Assembly (NCBI GenBank): GCA_000018565.1
Contig: CP000875.1
Location: 3,301,199 to 3,365,198 of the forward strand
Source of the DNA: Herpetosiphon aurantiacus DSM 785
GTDB taxonomy: Bacteria; Chloroflexota; Chloroflexia; Chloroflexales; Herpetosiphonaceae
DNA: 64,000 nucleotides
Direction of reading: 5' to 3'
Made by a program: the position numbers and the translations under genes. Below the pieces are notes generated by a model. It worked only from the letters and a program-made list of their open reading frames with translations, was not told the origin of the DNA and did no database searches. Shown one piece after another: positions 17,398 through 25,289 of this stretch (position 1 is the stretch's first letter; each line of letters opens with the position of its first letter).

Positions 17398-18195
17398 ATG
17401 GATGGACTTATTTTAGAGCGTAACGAGTTTTTAGTGTTACTCGAAGCAGCTCGTACCAATAAAATCATTGGCTTAGATAATGAAACGTTGGTTCCGCATG
17501 ATCAAGCAACCCACCTTGCAGCGCTCAATCAAGGCGTACAAGGGTTGGTTGCCAAAGAATTAGCCACAATCAACGAAGATGAAGTCGTCATGATCGAACG
17601 CGAAATTTTAGAATTTTCGCAAATTGTGGCCTTTCCCGATATTGCCTTTATCACCACCCGCGATACACCAAATGTCGGCAGTCAATTATTCCTACACTAT
17701 GTCAATCAGTTAGGTGTAGTTGAGCAAACTTTGCCAAACGAGCAACAGCATCGCTTGGCATTCTTGCCCGATATGTTGGTGCTCTTTGATCGGTTGGCAT
17801 TTTTGCTCGAAGTTCAACCAAGCAAAGCCTTTGAGGCCAGTGTGCGGCTCAGCCAAAGCGAGTTCATGGCAATCAAAGAGCTAGCTGAAAATCGCGCCGA
17901 AGCCGAGGCTTTCAACCGCCTAAGCCGCGCCGGGCTTGACGAGCAAGCAGCTCAAGCCTTAATTGCAGCAATTCAAGCGCCGATCTTTAGTGCGTCGTTG
18001 GCAATTCTGCGCTGCGAAGATACTGAAATTGTCGATGCGATCAACCCAGCGATTTTGCAAGGGCCAACCAGTGCTTGGGCAATTCAGCTTGATGAAGCTG
18101 ATCTCGAAACCTTCGAGGTTCAATCAATCGATCAAACTTGGCTGCGTCAACACATTCAACACTGGTTTGAGCAACTGGCAACTGCCGCCTTATAA
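17398..18195 (+). CDS. EspG-like candidate secretion chaperone or immunity protein, copy 1 (265 aa)
   Basis: Soluble protein of 265 residues with no signal peptide or membrane segment, starting 21 bases after the WXG effector behind AAGGGG. It begins with LILERNEFLVLLEAARTNKI, followed by helix-rich segments and alternating strands. The order (Leu-rich N-terminal helix, winged-helix-like region, later beta-sheet region with LPNEQQHRLAFLPD) resembles the layout of EspG, the ESX substrate chaperone. It also resembles the protein at 20890 in the same locus. The similarity to EspG is weak and by eye. Being paired with an effector fits either chaperone or immunity; having a related copy not adjacent to the same effector favours chaperone. 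Confidence 0.55.
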   Translation: MDGLILERNEFLVLLEAARTNKIIGLDNETLVPHDQATHLAALNQGVQGLVAKELATINEDEVVMIEREILEFSQIVAFPDIAFITTRDTPNVGSQLFLHYVNQLGVVEQTLPNEQQHRLAFLPDMLVLFDRLAFLLEVQPSKAFEASVRLSQSEFMAIKELAENRAEAEAFNRLSRAGLDEQAAQALIAAIQAPIFSASLAILRCEDTEIVDAINPAILQGPTSAWAIQLDEADLETFEVQSIDQTWLRQHIQHWFEQLATAAL

Positions 18196-18223
18196 ACTCA
18201 ATTGGCCGATTTAACGGCCAGCG

Positions 18224-18275
18224 AAGAACCATGAACCAGCGCTTAACGCCTGATTGTTCATGGTTCTTTATTTTG
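18224..18275 (+). terminator. Intrinsic terminator after EspG-like copy 1
   Basis: A perfect 13-bp stem (AAGAACCATGAAC against GTTCATGGTTCTT) with a 19-nt loop, then TATTTTG. It separates effector unit 1 from effector unit 2. Confidence 0.75.
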
Positions 18276-18279
18276 ATCG

Positions 18280-18308
18280 TTGTCCAAAAGGTAGGACTTT
18301 GGTATACT
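18280..18308 (+). promoter_or_regulatory. Promoter of effector unit 2
   Basis: TTGTCC (18280-18285) and TATACT (18303-18308) are 17 bp apart, right after the preceding terminator. The leader to the ATG at 18460 would be about 145 nt. Confidence 0.5.
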
Positions 18309-18459
18309 GACAGTGGAGTACTAGAGTGTCACTTGGCCTCATGGGTTATTTTCTATTTAATCAAAACTTGTTCTTTTTATTGGCTCCCAACTCATGAGTC
18401 GCCCACCCTAGGAACTCTAATCGATCATCAACCCCATTTACAACCTAGGAGTATGTGTC

Positions 18460-19734
18460 ATGAGCAAGGATGTTGTTCAGATACAGTATGAGCAAACTGC
18501 CCAAGTTGCTCAGCATTTTGGCCGCCTCAAGCAAACGGTTGAACAATTGCAAACGACAATTCGCAACGTCAGCCAATCACTGGTTGATGGCGATTGGCAG
18601 GGCGATGCCAGCGTTGCCTTTGCGAAAGAACTCGATGGTGAAATTTATCCAACCTTCAATCGTTTGATCACTGCATTCCAAACCGCCCAAGAAGTCACGC
18701 TCGAGGTCCAAAAAATCTTTGGTCAAGCCGAAGAAGAGGCCGCTGCCTTATTCAAAGGCGAGTTATTCGGCAACGCTGATGGCGGCAGCAAGGGTGGCGG
18801 AAGTTGGCTCGATAGCGTTGGTGGCTTCTTCAGCAGTGTTGGCAATGGCATCAAAGATTTCTTCGTTGGCGCAGGCAAAGAACTCAAGGATATGGTGGTT
18901 GGGGTTTGGAACATGGTCACCAGCCCAATCGAAACCGCCAAAGGCATTTGGCATGCGGTAACCCACCCAGGCGAATTCTGGGAAGCCTTCAAAGCGCCGT
19001 ATGTTGAAGCCTGGGAAAATGGCCGCCCATGGGAAGCAATTGGCCGTGGCACGATGTTTATTGGCTCGTTGCTAATTGGCACTAAAGGTGCTGATAAAGT
19101 TGGTAAAGCGGCTAAGATCAGCAAAGCAGCAACCGTTGCTGATGCAGCATCAGACATTGCCCGGGTCAGCAACCCACTCCAAGCCGCCAGCGATATTGGC
19201 ATGCTCGCCAAAGGTGGTGGCGCTGAAACTGCCATGGCTCGCTATATTGCCAATCAATCAAGCCATGTTGGTGCAGGCACAGCCTTGACCGATCGGGTGG
19301 TTTTAGGCGCATTCAAGGCAGATCCGGCCTCGGGCTTCCTTGGCTATATCGGTGAAGCCAACGCTCATGGTGGCCGCTATTTCAGCACCACCAGCGATGT
19401 GTGGAATAAGCTCAAACCAATTGCCGAAGGTGGCAATAATCGGATTTGGCCGGTCAATCGCGAATTCTTGCAAGCCCAGCTTGAAAGTGGCATTAGCCGC
19501 ATCGATATCAAAGGCAGCTCAATCGACGATATTCTGACCAAACGGCCTCAATCATATAGCGCCATGGAAGTGCGCTTTATGCAAAGCCAAGCCTACCAAT
19601 ATGGCTATCGTCAAGTTGGCAATAGCTGGATCAAGACTGGCGATTGGCGGGCCAGCACAACTGGTCGGGTCATTGGCGGCAGCATCGGACCAGGTGGCGA
19701 GATTTTACAAACCAGCCAATCATTGAACGATTAA
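18460..19734 (+). CDS. WXG-domain polymorphic-toxin-like effector (424 aa)
   Basis: Residues 1 to about 105 form a WXG domain (turn DGDWQGDASVAF; second helix ending LEVQKIFGQAEEEAAALF) closely related to the head of the effector at 16390. A middle region of about 120 residues (MVTSPIETAKGIWHAVTHPG, then GRGTMFIGSLLIGTKGADK) looks like the pre-toxin linker of polymorphic toxins. The C-terminal 160 residues hold TDRVVLGAFK, GYIGEANAHGGRYF, STTSDVW, a Trp-Pro-x-Asn segment and SAMEVRFM. I cannot name the toxin family. An Arg, STTS and a late Glu could mimic an ADP-ribosyltransferase layout, but this is weak. Two paralogous small proteins follow at once and are candidate immunity genes. Start ATG follows AGGAG by 8 nt. 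Confidence 0.8.
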   Translation: MSKDVVQIQYEQTAQVAQHFGRLKQTVEQLQTTIRNVSQSLVDGDWQGDASVAFAKELDGEIYPTFNRLITAFQTAQEVTLEVQKIFGQAEEEAAALFKGELFGNADGGSKGGGSWLDSVGGFFSSVGNGIKDFFVGAGKELKDMVVGVWNMVTSPIETAKGIWHAVTHPGEFWEAFKAPYVEAWENGRPWEAIGRGTMFIGSLLIGTKGADKVGKAAKISKAATVADAASDIARVSNPLQAASDIGMLAKGGGAETAMARYIANQSSHVGAGTALTDRVVLGAFKADPASGFLGYIGEANAHGGRYFSTTSDVWNKLKPIAEGGNNRIWPVNREFLQAQLESGISRIDIKGSSIDDILTKRPQSYSAMEVRFMQSQAYQYGYRQVGNSWIKTGDWRASTTGRVIGGSIGPGGEILQTSQSLND

Positions 19735-19744
19735 GAGGTTTTCT

Positions 19745-20230
19745 GTGAGCAACGATTGTGGCCAATGCCAAAGCTACATCAATTATGTTGAGCAAGAACT
19801 AAGCAGCTATCTGCAAGCTGGGCAATTTCAACGCGTTGAATGCGATTCGCAAGCCGATGGGCAGGAATGTTTGGCCTTGTATCATTCGCCAACATGCCAA
19901 TTGCTGATTCAACGCACCGATGGCGCTGATTATTGCGCTTTGGGCACGTTTGAAGCCCCGTTTTTGACCGATCAAGTGCTTGAGGTCGATGGCTCACAAG
20001 GCTGGTTCAATTTGGTCTATTTGTTGGAGTTTCGTGCCAACAAAAAGATCATGACCCAACGGGTCATTGAACAATTTTGGGATGGTACTTTAGATTATCA
20101 TCAGTGGTTGGCCCAATTGCTCACAGGCCAATTCGCCCAACTCTTGGCGATGTTTGAGCCTGGTGTACCAGCCACATGGTTGGCAGATTACATTCAGTTT
20201 ATGCAACGCCAACGCTATTACGGCACATAA
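19745..20230 (+). CDS. Candidate immunity protein, copy 1 (161 aa)
   Basis: Starts at a GTG 10 bases after the WXG effector, behind AGAGG. It is a soluble, acidic protein of 161 residues without signal peptide. It shares with the next gene an N-terminal C-x2-C followed by Y-I/F (CGQCQSYI), the segment ECLALYHSP, a Cys a few residues later, TAPF-like EAPFLTDQ and DGSQGWFN. Tight linkage to a toxin-like gene plus immediate duplication is the usual pattern of immunity genes that track toxin variants. No enzymatic motif is visible and I do not recognise the family. Confidence 0.65.
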   Translation: MSNDCGQCQSYINYVEQELSSYLQAGQFQRVECDSQADGQECLALYHSPTCQLLIQRTDGADYCALGTFEAPFLTDQVLEVDGSQGWFNLVYLLEFRANKKIMTQRVIEQFWDGTLDYHQWLAQLLTGQFAQLLAMFEPGVPATWLADYIQFMQRQRYYGT

Positions 20231-20235
20231 ATAGC

Positions 20236-20268
20236 TGCCTGCCTGTAACGATACATTATAGGCAGGCA
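20236..20268 (+). other. Hairpin between the two candidate immunity genes
   Basis: A 13-bp stem (TGCCTGCCTGTAA against TTATAGGCAGGCA, one G-U) with a 7-nt loop lies just before the second immunity gene. There is no T-tract, so it may stabilise or process the transcript rather than end it. Confidence 0.5.
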
Positions 20269-20285
20269 CTAACTAAAGGATGTTC

Positions 20286-20693
20286 ATGGATTCGCATTGT
20301 GCAGCATGTCAAGGATTTATCAGCTATGCCGAGAACTGTTTGCAACGCCATTTTCAAGACCAACAGTTCGTGCGCCAACAATGCGATGCCCAACATGGTG
20401 GCAGAGAATGTCTTGTGCTCTACCGTTCACCAATCTGTAGTGCCTTGCTGGTGCTCTCAGATGGCGAGTATCACCTGGCACTTGGCAAACACACTGCCCC
20501 ATTTATCACCAACCAACAACTAAAACTCGATGGCTCCCAAGGTTGGTACAATGTGCTCGATTTGCTTGATCGTCAAGCCAACCCATTGCAACGCTTATGG
20601 CAGACGTTCAAGCGCCATAAACCGAATGATCTGGCATGGGTTGCCAAGCAACTTGATGGAAAGCTAGCACAACTTACAACGCTCTTTAAATAA
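20286..20693 (+). CDS. Candidate immunity protein, copy 2 (135 aa)
   Basis: Paralog of the preceding gene. Shared landmarks are CAACQGFI near the N-terminus, RECLVLYRSPIC, a Gly-containing turn, HTAPFITNQQ and DGSQGWYN, then a helical C-terminus. It is about 26 residues shorter, missing part of the C-terminal helices. Of two nearby ATGs (20280 and 20286) the second has the better distance from AAAGG. Whether it neutralises the same toxin or a lost one cannot be told; orphan extra immunity copies are common next to polymorphic toxins. Confidence 0.62.
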   Translation: MDSHCAACQGFISYAENCLQRHFQDQQFVRQQCDAQHGGRECLVLYRSPICSALLVLSDGEYHLALGKHTAPFITNQQLKLDGSQGWYNVLDLLDRQANPLQRLWQTFKRHKPNDLAWVAKQLDGKLAQLTTLFK

Positions 20694-20889
20694 ACCGAAA
20701 TCGTTAAGCCAGCCCTTGCAAATCAGGGTCAATCAGCGGAGCAACGCAGCCAACCTGAATGGTCGCATGCAACAACCCATGACAATTCATGCGGATAGTC
20801 CTTTGAAACGAAAAGCTGGTCGCGCATCAACATCACGTCTGGCGCGTATTCCTGAGTGAGTTGTCTGAACTAGTATCGAGGTGGCCCGA

Positions 20890-21576
20890 ATGAATCGTTT
20901 TGTACTCACCCAGGCAGAATTGGCGATTATCTTGCATTATTTGGTTGGCGAAGCCCTTGCCATCCAAAATACAACCAATGATCTGGCGGTTAGCACCGAG
21001 CAATTACAAGCCGCCGAGGATGAATTGTATGATCGCGGGATTTTACTACGCGATCCATTTAGCAATCAACTGACGATCACTGGGGAGTTAGCGCTGCTGT
21101 TGGAGGCAACCTTACAGCCAAGCACGCTGGCAATTTTGAGCATTACCGAGCGTGAAGGCACAGGCTTACCCAAATATTTTAGTTTTACCGATGAATTAAT
21201 CGTGCTCAATTATGTCGATTCACAAGGCTTGCAAACCTTTCTCGAATTGGGTACACTCGATCATGTGATTAATCAGATCATCGAACTAACAACCCAGCCA
21301 TTCTTGGCTCATGCTAATCTACCAAGCACCGCCGAACTCACTGCATTGATGCCAGAAGCTGAAAAAGCCGCTTTACTGTTGATCATCAAGGAGCCAGCCG
21401 CCGCTACCAGCCAACCAACCAGTCTTTCCTGGCTTGTAGCCCACGATAGCCTTTGGCTGGCCGACCCACAGGCTGCCAAACCTGAAACAACGCCGGTACA
21501 GCGGATTGATCAAGCGCAGTTAAGCGACCTCTTACATACGACAATCTTGGCGCATCTTGTTCAACAACCATCCTAA
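20890..21576 (+). CDS. EspG-like candidate secretion chaperone, copy 2 (228 aa)
   Basis: Soluble protein of 228 residues. It begins RFVLTQAELAIILHYLVGEA, then helices and a winged-helix-like piece (EDELYDRGILLRD, then NQLTITGELALLLEATL) and mixed strands. The same general plan is found in the protein at 17398 and in ESX EspG chaperones, where an N-terminal helix is followed by a Leu-rich region and a central sheet. Identity between the two local copies is low. The ATG at 20890 was chosen because GAGGTGG lies 5 nt upstream; an upstream GTG overlaps that site. It stands directly before the VWA-FHA gene. Confidence 0.5.
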   Translation: MNRFVLTQAELAIILHYLVGEALAIQNTTNDLAVSTEQLQAAEDELYDRGILLRDPFSNQLTITGELALLLEATLQPSTLAILSITEREGTGLPKYFSFTDELIVLNYVDSQGLQTFLELGTLDHVINQIIELTTQPFLAHANLPSTAELTALMPEAEKAALLLIIKEPAAATSQPTSLSWLVAHDSLWLADPQAAKPETTPVQRIDQAQLSDLLHTTILAHLVQQPS

Positions 21577-21661
21577 CTAGCCTACAGTACTAATGGATGG
21601 TATACTGCGCCGTATCCTTAATTGGTCTAGCCGTTTTTAGTTGCTGGAATGAGTGTTAACC

Positions 21662-24019
21662 ATGAGAAAGCATAGTTGGTTCACCATCATCGCGTTGCTC
21701 AGCCTCTTGTGGGTTTTGCCAGCGCCTGCCCAATCCCAATCACAAGACGACAAACCCAAAGTCGTCATTACCCATCAAGTCGTTACCGAAAAGAACGCCT
21801 TGAGTGTCGAGGCCTATTTTAGCGTTCGCTATAACGATGGTCGCGCGGTTCCGGTCAACGAGATCTCCTCAACTGTGCTTGATCTCAAAAATGGTGAACC
21901 ACCTGTCCAAGCTGTGCCTCAAGATCCAACCACCCCAATCAAAATTGCCTTGGTCATGGATCAGAGTGGCAGTATGAATCCGTTCATCGAAGAAGTTAAA
22001 CGAGCAGCCAACCAAGCCATCGATCAAGCTCCAGCCAATGCCAAAATCGCAGTCTTTACCTTCACACGGATGAACAGTGTTGATGTGTATTTGCCAGCCT
22101 TTGACTTTAGCGATGATCGCAACGCCGTTAAAGATTATATCAATCAGAACTATCGCTCTGAGCCAGGCGGCGAAACCTGTCTCTACACCGCTGCGCATCA
22201 GGCTACTGATTTCTTATTAAATACGCTCAAACCAGAAGAACGGCGAGCGATCATTCTCTTTACTGATGGTAAAGATGAAGATATTAATGGCAATCAATGC
22301 AGCGATAAAACCGTAATCGATGTCACAACCAAAGCTGGCCCAACCCAAGGCACGAAAACGCCAATTTATACAATTGGGCTTTGTTCAGCCGATTGTGCGC
22401 GAATTCAACCCGAATCTTTGCGCCAAATTTCAGAAAACACCCAAGCTATCTCGTTGGTTGGCCCGCGTGACCAAATGTCAGCAGCCTTCATCACGATTAT
22501 GGATAGCATTAAGAACCAAAAATATACCAGCGGGTTCTTACGGCCATGTGTTGAAACTCAAGTAACCTTGGAGGTTCAACTGATTAGCGGCGATACAATC
22601 GCTGGGATTATTCCAATCGGCGCACATAAATGCTATAACCCAACCGTGAGCGAGGCCAAAATCGCCAACCTCAATCCATTGCCTGAAAAACAAAAATACT
22701 CGTTCAATTTCACCACCACCAATACTAGCCCAGTGAATATGGTTGGGGTCGAGTTGCAAGTGCTTGGGCCAAGCCAAACCTTGGTCTATACTGAGCCGAT
22801 CGCGGTTAGTATTTCACCCCAAGAAACTAAAACGATCCCGATGGAAATGAGCGATACCAAGTTGACCGTAGCTGGCAACTATACCTTACATGTGTTGGGC
22901 TATAGCAGCGATGGCTTTACCTTCCGCATTGGCAGCCCCAGCGAGCGCAGCGAAATCTTGGCAACCCAAGCCTTTGCTCACTCGCCGATTCCAATTACCT
23001 TTGAAATTCGCTCAAACCCAGTCGTCGATTATGAAACCAATACTATTCGAATCGATGATGTCGAAATTACCGATGAACAAAGTATCATCGACCCTAAATT
23101 TACCTACTATAAAGTCCGGCTATTCCGCGAAGATATGCAGCTTTTTGAATCAGAGCGGATTCAGCTCGATCCAACCAATCCTAAAATTGCAATTCCCTTA
23201 GCTGATATTCCCCAAGAGTTGATTCCAACTGAACAACAGAGCCAACTCAATTTACAGATCATTTTAGAAACCTCGAATATTCAGCCAATTGAATCGCCGT
23301 TCAAGAGTTTCTTGTTCCCAGTCAAGCCCAAAGAGCCATTCCTCAAACGTTATGGGGTCTATGTGCTGATCGCCTTGGTGGTAATTGCGATCGCGGCTGG
23401 TTTCTGGTATCTCTGGCGCAATCGCAAGCCCAAAGCTGGCAATGTGCCGATGCCATATAACCCACCAACCCAAGCCTTTAATCGGATCGACTTGCCAGGC
23501 GTGAACCCAGCTTCGCGTCAAAATGCCAATGTGCCACAACAACCGCAGCAACAATCGGCGGTTCGGCCAGCCCCGCATTCAGCAGTCAATCAACCAGCCC
23601 GGCCTCAAAGCCCGGTCTCAAACGCCAATGCCAGCATTCCAACTGCTCATTTTGACGGAATGCAAGATAATGGCGCAACCATGATTTATAACCCACCAGC
23701 AGCGGCAAGCCGCCAGCAACAGTTGCATGTGCGCGTGGTGCAAACCCCTGATCCCAGCCAGATTCAAAATAAAACGATTACGATGTTCCCATGTACGATC
23801 GGGCGTAGCGAAGCCAGCGTAATCGTGACTGGCGATAAATTACTCTCCCGCCAGCATGTCGAAATTAGCTTGATCGGCGGGCAATTCTATGTGGCCGATT
23901 TGAGCAAGAATGGCTTGTTTATCAACGAACAACGCCAGCAAGCCAATACGCCAATTCAGTTGCGCTTGCCCACAACCATTCGACTTGGCCAAGATACCTA
24001 TATCGAGCTAAGTCAATAG
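21662..24019 (+). CDS. VWA-TM-FHA membrane protein of the secretion locus (785 aa)
   Basis: A signal peptide (residues 1 to about 25, ending PAPAQSQS) precedes an extracytoplasmic von Willebrand A domain with a MIDAS start DQSGSM near residue 100, a Thr-containing loop GGETCLYTA and a TDGKDED motif. A long beta-rich region follows, then a membrane helix near residues 563-585, a Pro/Gln-rich cytosolic stretch and a C-terminal FHA domain (about 703-785: TIGRSEAS, LLSRQHVEI, LSKNGLFIN). The FHA keeps the Arg, Ser, His and Asn-Gly positions needed to bind phosphothreonine. The protein can thus link an outside metal-dependent adhesion site to inside phospho-signalling. It is last in the locus and is followed by a terminator. 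The ATG at 21662 is preferred to a GTG three codons upstream. Confidence 0.88.
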   Translation: MRKHSWFTIIALLSLLWVLPAPAQSQSQDDKPKVVITHQVVTEKNALSVEAYFSVRYNDGRAVPVNEISSTVLDLKNGEPPVQAVPQDPTTPIKIALVMDQSGSMNPFIEEVKRAANQAIDQAPANAKIAVFTFTRMNSVDVYLPAFDFSDDRNAVKDYINQNYRSEPGGETCLYTAAHQATDFLLNTLKPEERRAIILFTDGKDEDINGNQCSDKTVIDVTTKAGPTQGTKTPIYTIGLCSADCARIQPESLRQISENTQAISLVGPRDQMSAAFITIMDSIKNQKYTSGFLRPCVETQVTLEVQLISGDTIAGIIPIGAHKCYNPTVSEAKIANLNPLPEKQKYSFNFTTTNTSPVNMVGVELQVLGPSQTLVYTEPIAVSISPQETKTIPMEMSDTKLTVAGNYTLHVLGYSSDGFTFRIGSPSERSEILATQAFAHSPIPITFEIRSNPVVDYETNTIRIDDVEITDEQSIIDPKFTYYKVRLFREDMQLFESERIQLDPTNPKIAIPLADIPQELIPTEQQSQLNLQIILETSNIQPIESPFKSFLFPVKPKEPFLKRYGVYVLIALVVIAIAAGFWYLWRNRKPKAGNVPMPYNPPTQAFNRIDLPGVNPASRQNANVPQQPQQQSAVRPAPHSAVNQPARPQSPVSNANASIPTAHFDGMQDNGATMIYNPPAAASRQQQLHVRVVQTPDPSQIQNKTITMFPCTIGRSEASVIVTGDKLLSRQHVEISLIGGQFYVADLSKNGLFINEQRQQANTPIQLRLPTTIRLGQDTYIELSQ

Positions 24020-24041
24020 CAGTGGTCAATTTCAGCAACCA

Positions 24042-24070
24042 GGGTAGCAGCAATGCTACCCTTTTTATTT
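24042..24070 (+). terminator. Intrinsic terminator at the end of the secretion locus
   Basis: A 7-bp stem GGGTAGC against GCTACCC with a 6-nt loop, then TTTTTATTT, starts 22 bases after the VWA-FHA stop codon. Confidence 0.85.
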
Positions 24071-24119
24071 GTCATCAAAACCAACACTGAGCAGTGGTGA
24101 CAGCGCAGCCGAGGCTTTA

Positions 24120-24128
24120 TGCTATACT
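24120..24128 (+). promoter_or_regulatory. Extended -10 promoter of the bkd operon
   Basis: TGC followed by TATACT (24123-24128) forms an extended -10. No good -35 is seen at 17 bp. The leader to the first ATG would be about 130 nt. Confidence 0.45.
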
Positions 24129-24183
24129 TGTCATATAGGCCGTGTCAACGAGGACAACGCCAGTTTTTCCTTGCTTGCCCTTG

Positions 24184-24208
24184 CCTCGGTCGCCATACCG
24201 GGGTTTTT
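24184..24208 (+). terminator. Possible attenuator in the bkd leader
   Basis: CCTCGGT pairs with ACCGGGG (7 bp, one G-U) across a 6-nt loop, followed by TTTTT. It lies inside the presumed leader, 58 bases before the E1 alpha ATG, so it could attenuate transcription in response to an unknown signal. Confidence 0.45.
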
Positions 24209-24265
24209 AACTTAACAGGGTTCGACGGACGAACAAAGTAATCCTTCATATGAGGAGTTGCCTTC

Positions 24266-25240
24266 ATGGAGCAAGAACGCGATCAAACGCGGTTGTTAGC
24301 GATGTATCACACGATGGTTTTGGCTCGTTCGCTTGATGAGCGAATGTGGCAATTGAATCGTCAAGGCAAAGCCCCTTTTGTTATTTCCTGCCAAGGTCAT
24401 GAGGCTGCTCAAGTAGGCGCAGCCTTTGCAATGCGCCCCAAACACGATTGGATTGTGCCCTACTATCGTGATTTAGCAATGATGTTGGCAATGGGAATGA
24501 CCCCGCGCGAGGTGATGCTCGGCTTGTTGGCGAAAGCCGAAGATCCTAGCAGTGGTGGCCGCCAGATGCCCGCTCACTATAGCCATCGTGCTTTGAATAT
24601 TGTTTCGCACTCGTCGCCAACGGGCACCCAAGTGCCGCATGCCGTCGGTGTCGCTATGGGCGCACAAATGCGCGGCGATGATATTGTGGTTTGGACGGCG
24701 TTTGGCGAAGGTACATCATCACAGGGCGATGTCCACGAGGCCATGAACTTGGCTGGGGTGATGAAATTACCAGTAATTTTCTTCTGCGAAAATAATGGCT
24801 ACGCCATCTCCGTGCCGCAGCACAAGCAAATGGGCGTAGAAAACGTCTCGGATCGCGGCCCAGGCTACGGGTTTCCTGGGATCACGGTTGATGGCACCAA
24901 TGTGCTTGAGGTTTACGAAGCTATGACCGCTGCGGTCGAACGCGCCCGCCGTGGCGACGGCCCAACCTTGATCGAGGCCAAATGTGTGCGTTTGACCGCC
25001 CACTCCTCTGATGATAATGACCGAACGTATCGCTCACCTGAAGATATCAAGGCCATGCGCACCCGCGACCCAATCGCGAGCTTCGAGCATTTCTTGCGCG
25101 ATGAAGGCATGCTCGATGATGCCAAAGTTGCCGCAATTCGCGCCGAAATTAAAGAAATTGTCAATGATGCAACAGCCTATGCTGAAGCAGCACCCTTGCC
25201 CGACCCCAGCACCGTGCGCAAATATGTGTTTGCCGAATAA
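24266..25240 (+). CDS. bkdAA: Branched-chain 2-oxoacid dehydrogenase E1 alpha subunit (324 aa)
   Basis: Thiamine-diphosphate-dependent decarboxylase subunit of a 2-oxoacid dehydrogenase complex. The ThDP/Mg motif reads GEGTSSQGDVHEAMN followed by FFCENNGYAIS, as in branched-chain E1 alpha (GEG...GD) rather than pyruvate E1 alpha (GDGAANQGQ). The phosphorylation-loop region LTAHSSDDNDRTYR is also like Bacillus BkdAA. The length of 324 residues fits. The ATG has GAGGAG 8-9 nt upstream. E1 beta and E2 genes follow in the same direction, so the three make the complex that turns branched-chain 2-oxoacids into acyl-CoA primers for iso/anteiso fatty acids or for catabolism. Pyruvate as substrate is not excluded. 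Confidence 0.85.
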   Translation: MEQERDQTRLLAMYHTMVLARSLDERMWQLNRQGKAPFVISCQGHEAAQVGAAFAMRPKHDWIVPYYRDLAMMLAMGMTPREVMLGLLAKAEDPSSGGRQMPAHYSHRALNIVSHSSPTGTQVPHAVGVAMGAQMRGDDIVVWTAFGEGTSSQGDVHEAMNLAGVMKLPVIFFCENNGYAISVPQHKQMGVENVSDRGPGYGFPGITVDGTNVLEVYEAMTAAVERARRGDGPTLIEAKCVRLTAHSSDDNDRTYRSPEDIKAMRTRDPIASFEHFLRDEGMLDDAKVAAIRAEIKEIVNDATAYAEAAPLPDPSTVRKYVFAE

Positions 25241-25289
25241 CCGTGCTCGCAGGCAGTTTCGCTATTTATCATGTGCATAGAGGTATCAG

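Noticed and set aside
18725-19734. ADP-ribosyltransferase call for effector 2
   Set aside because: An Arg, an STTS and a Glu can be placed in order, but spacing and surrounding residues are not convincing.
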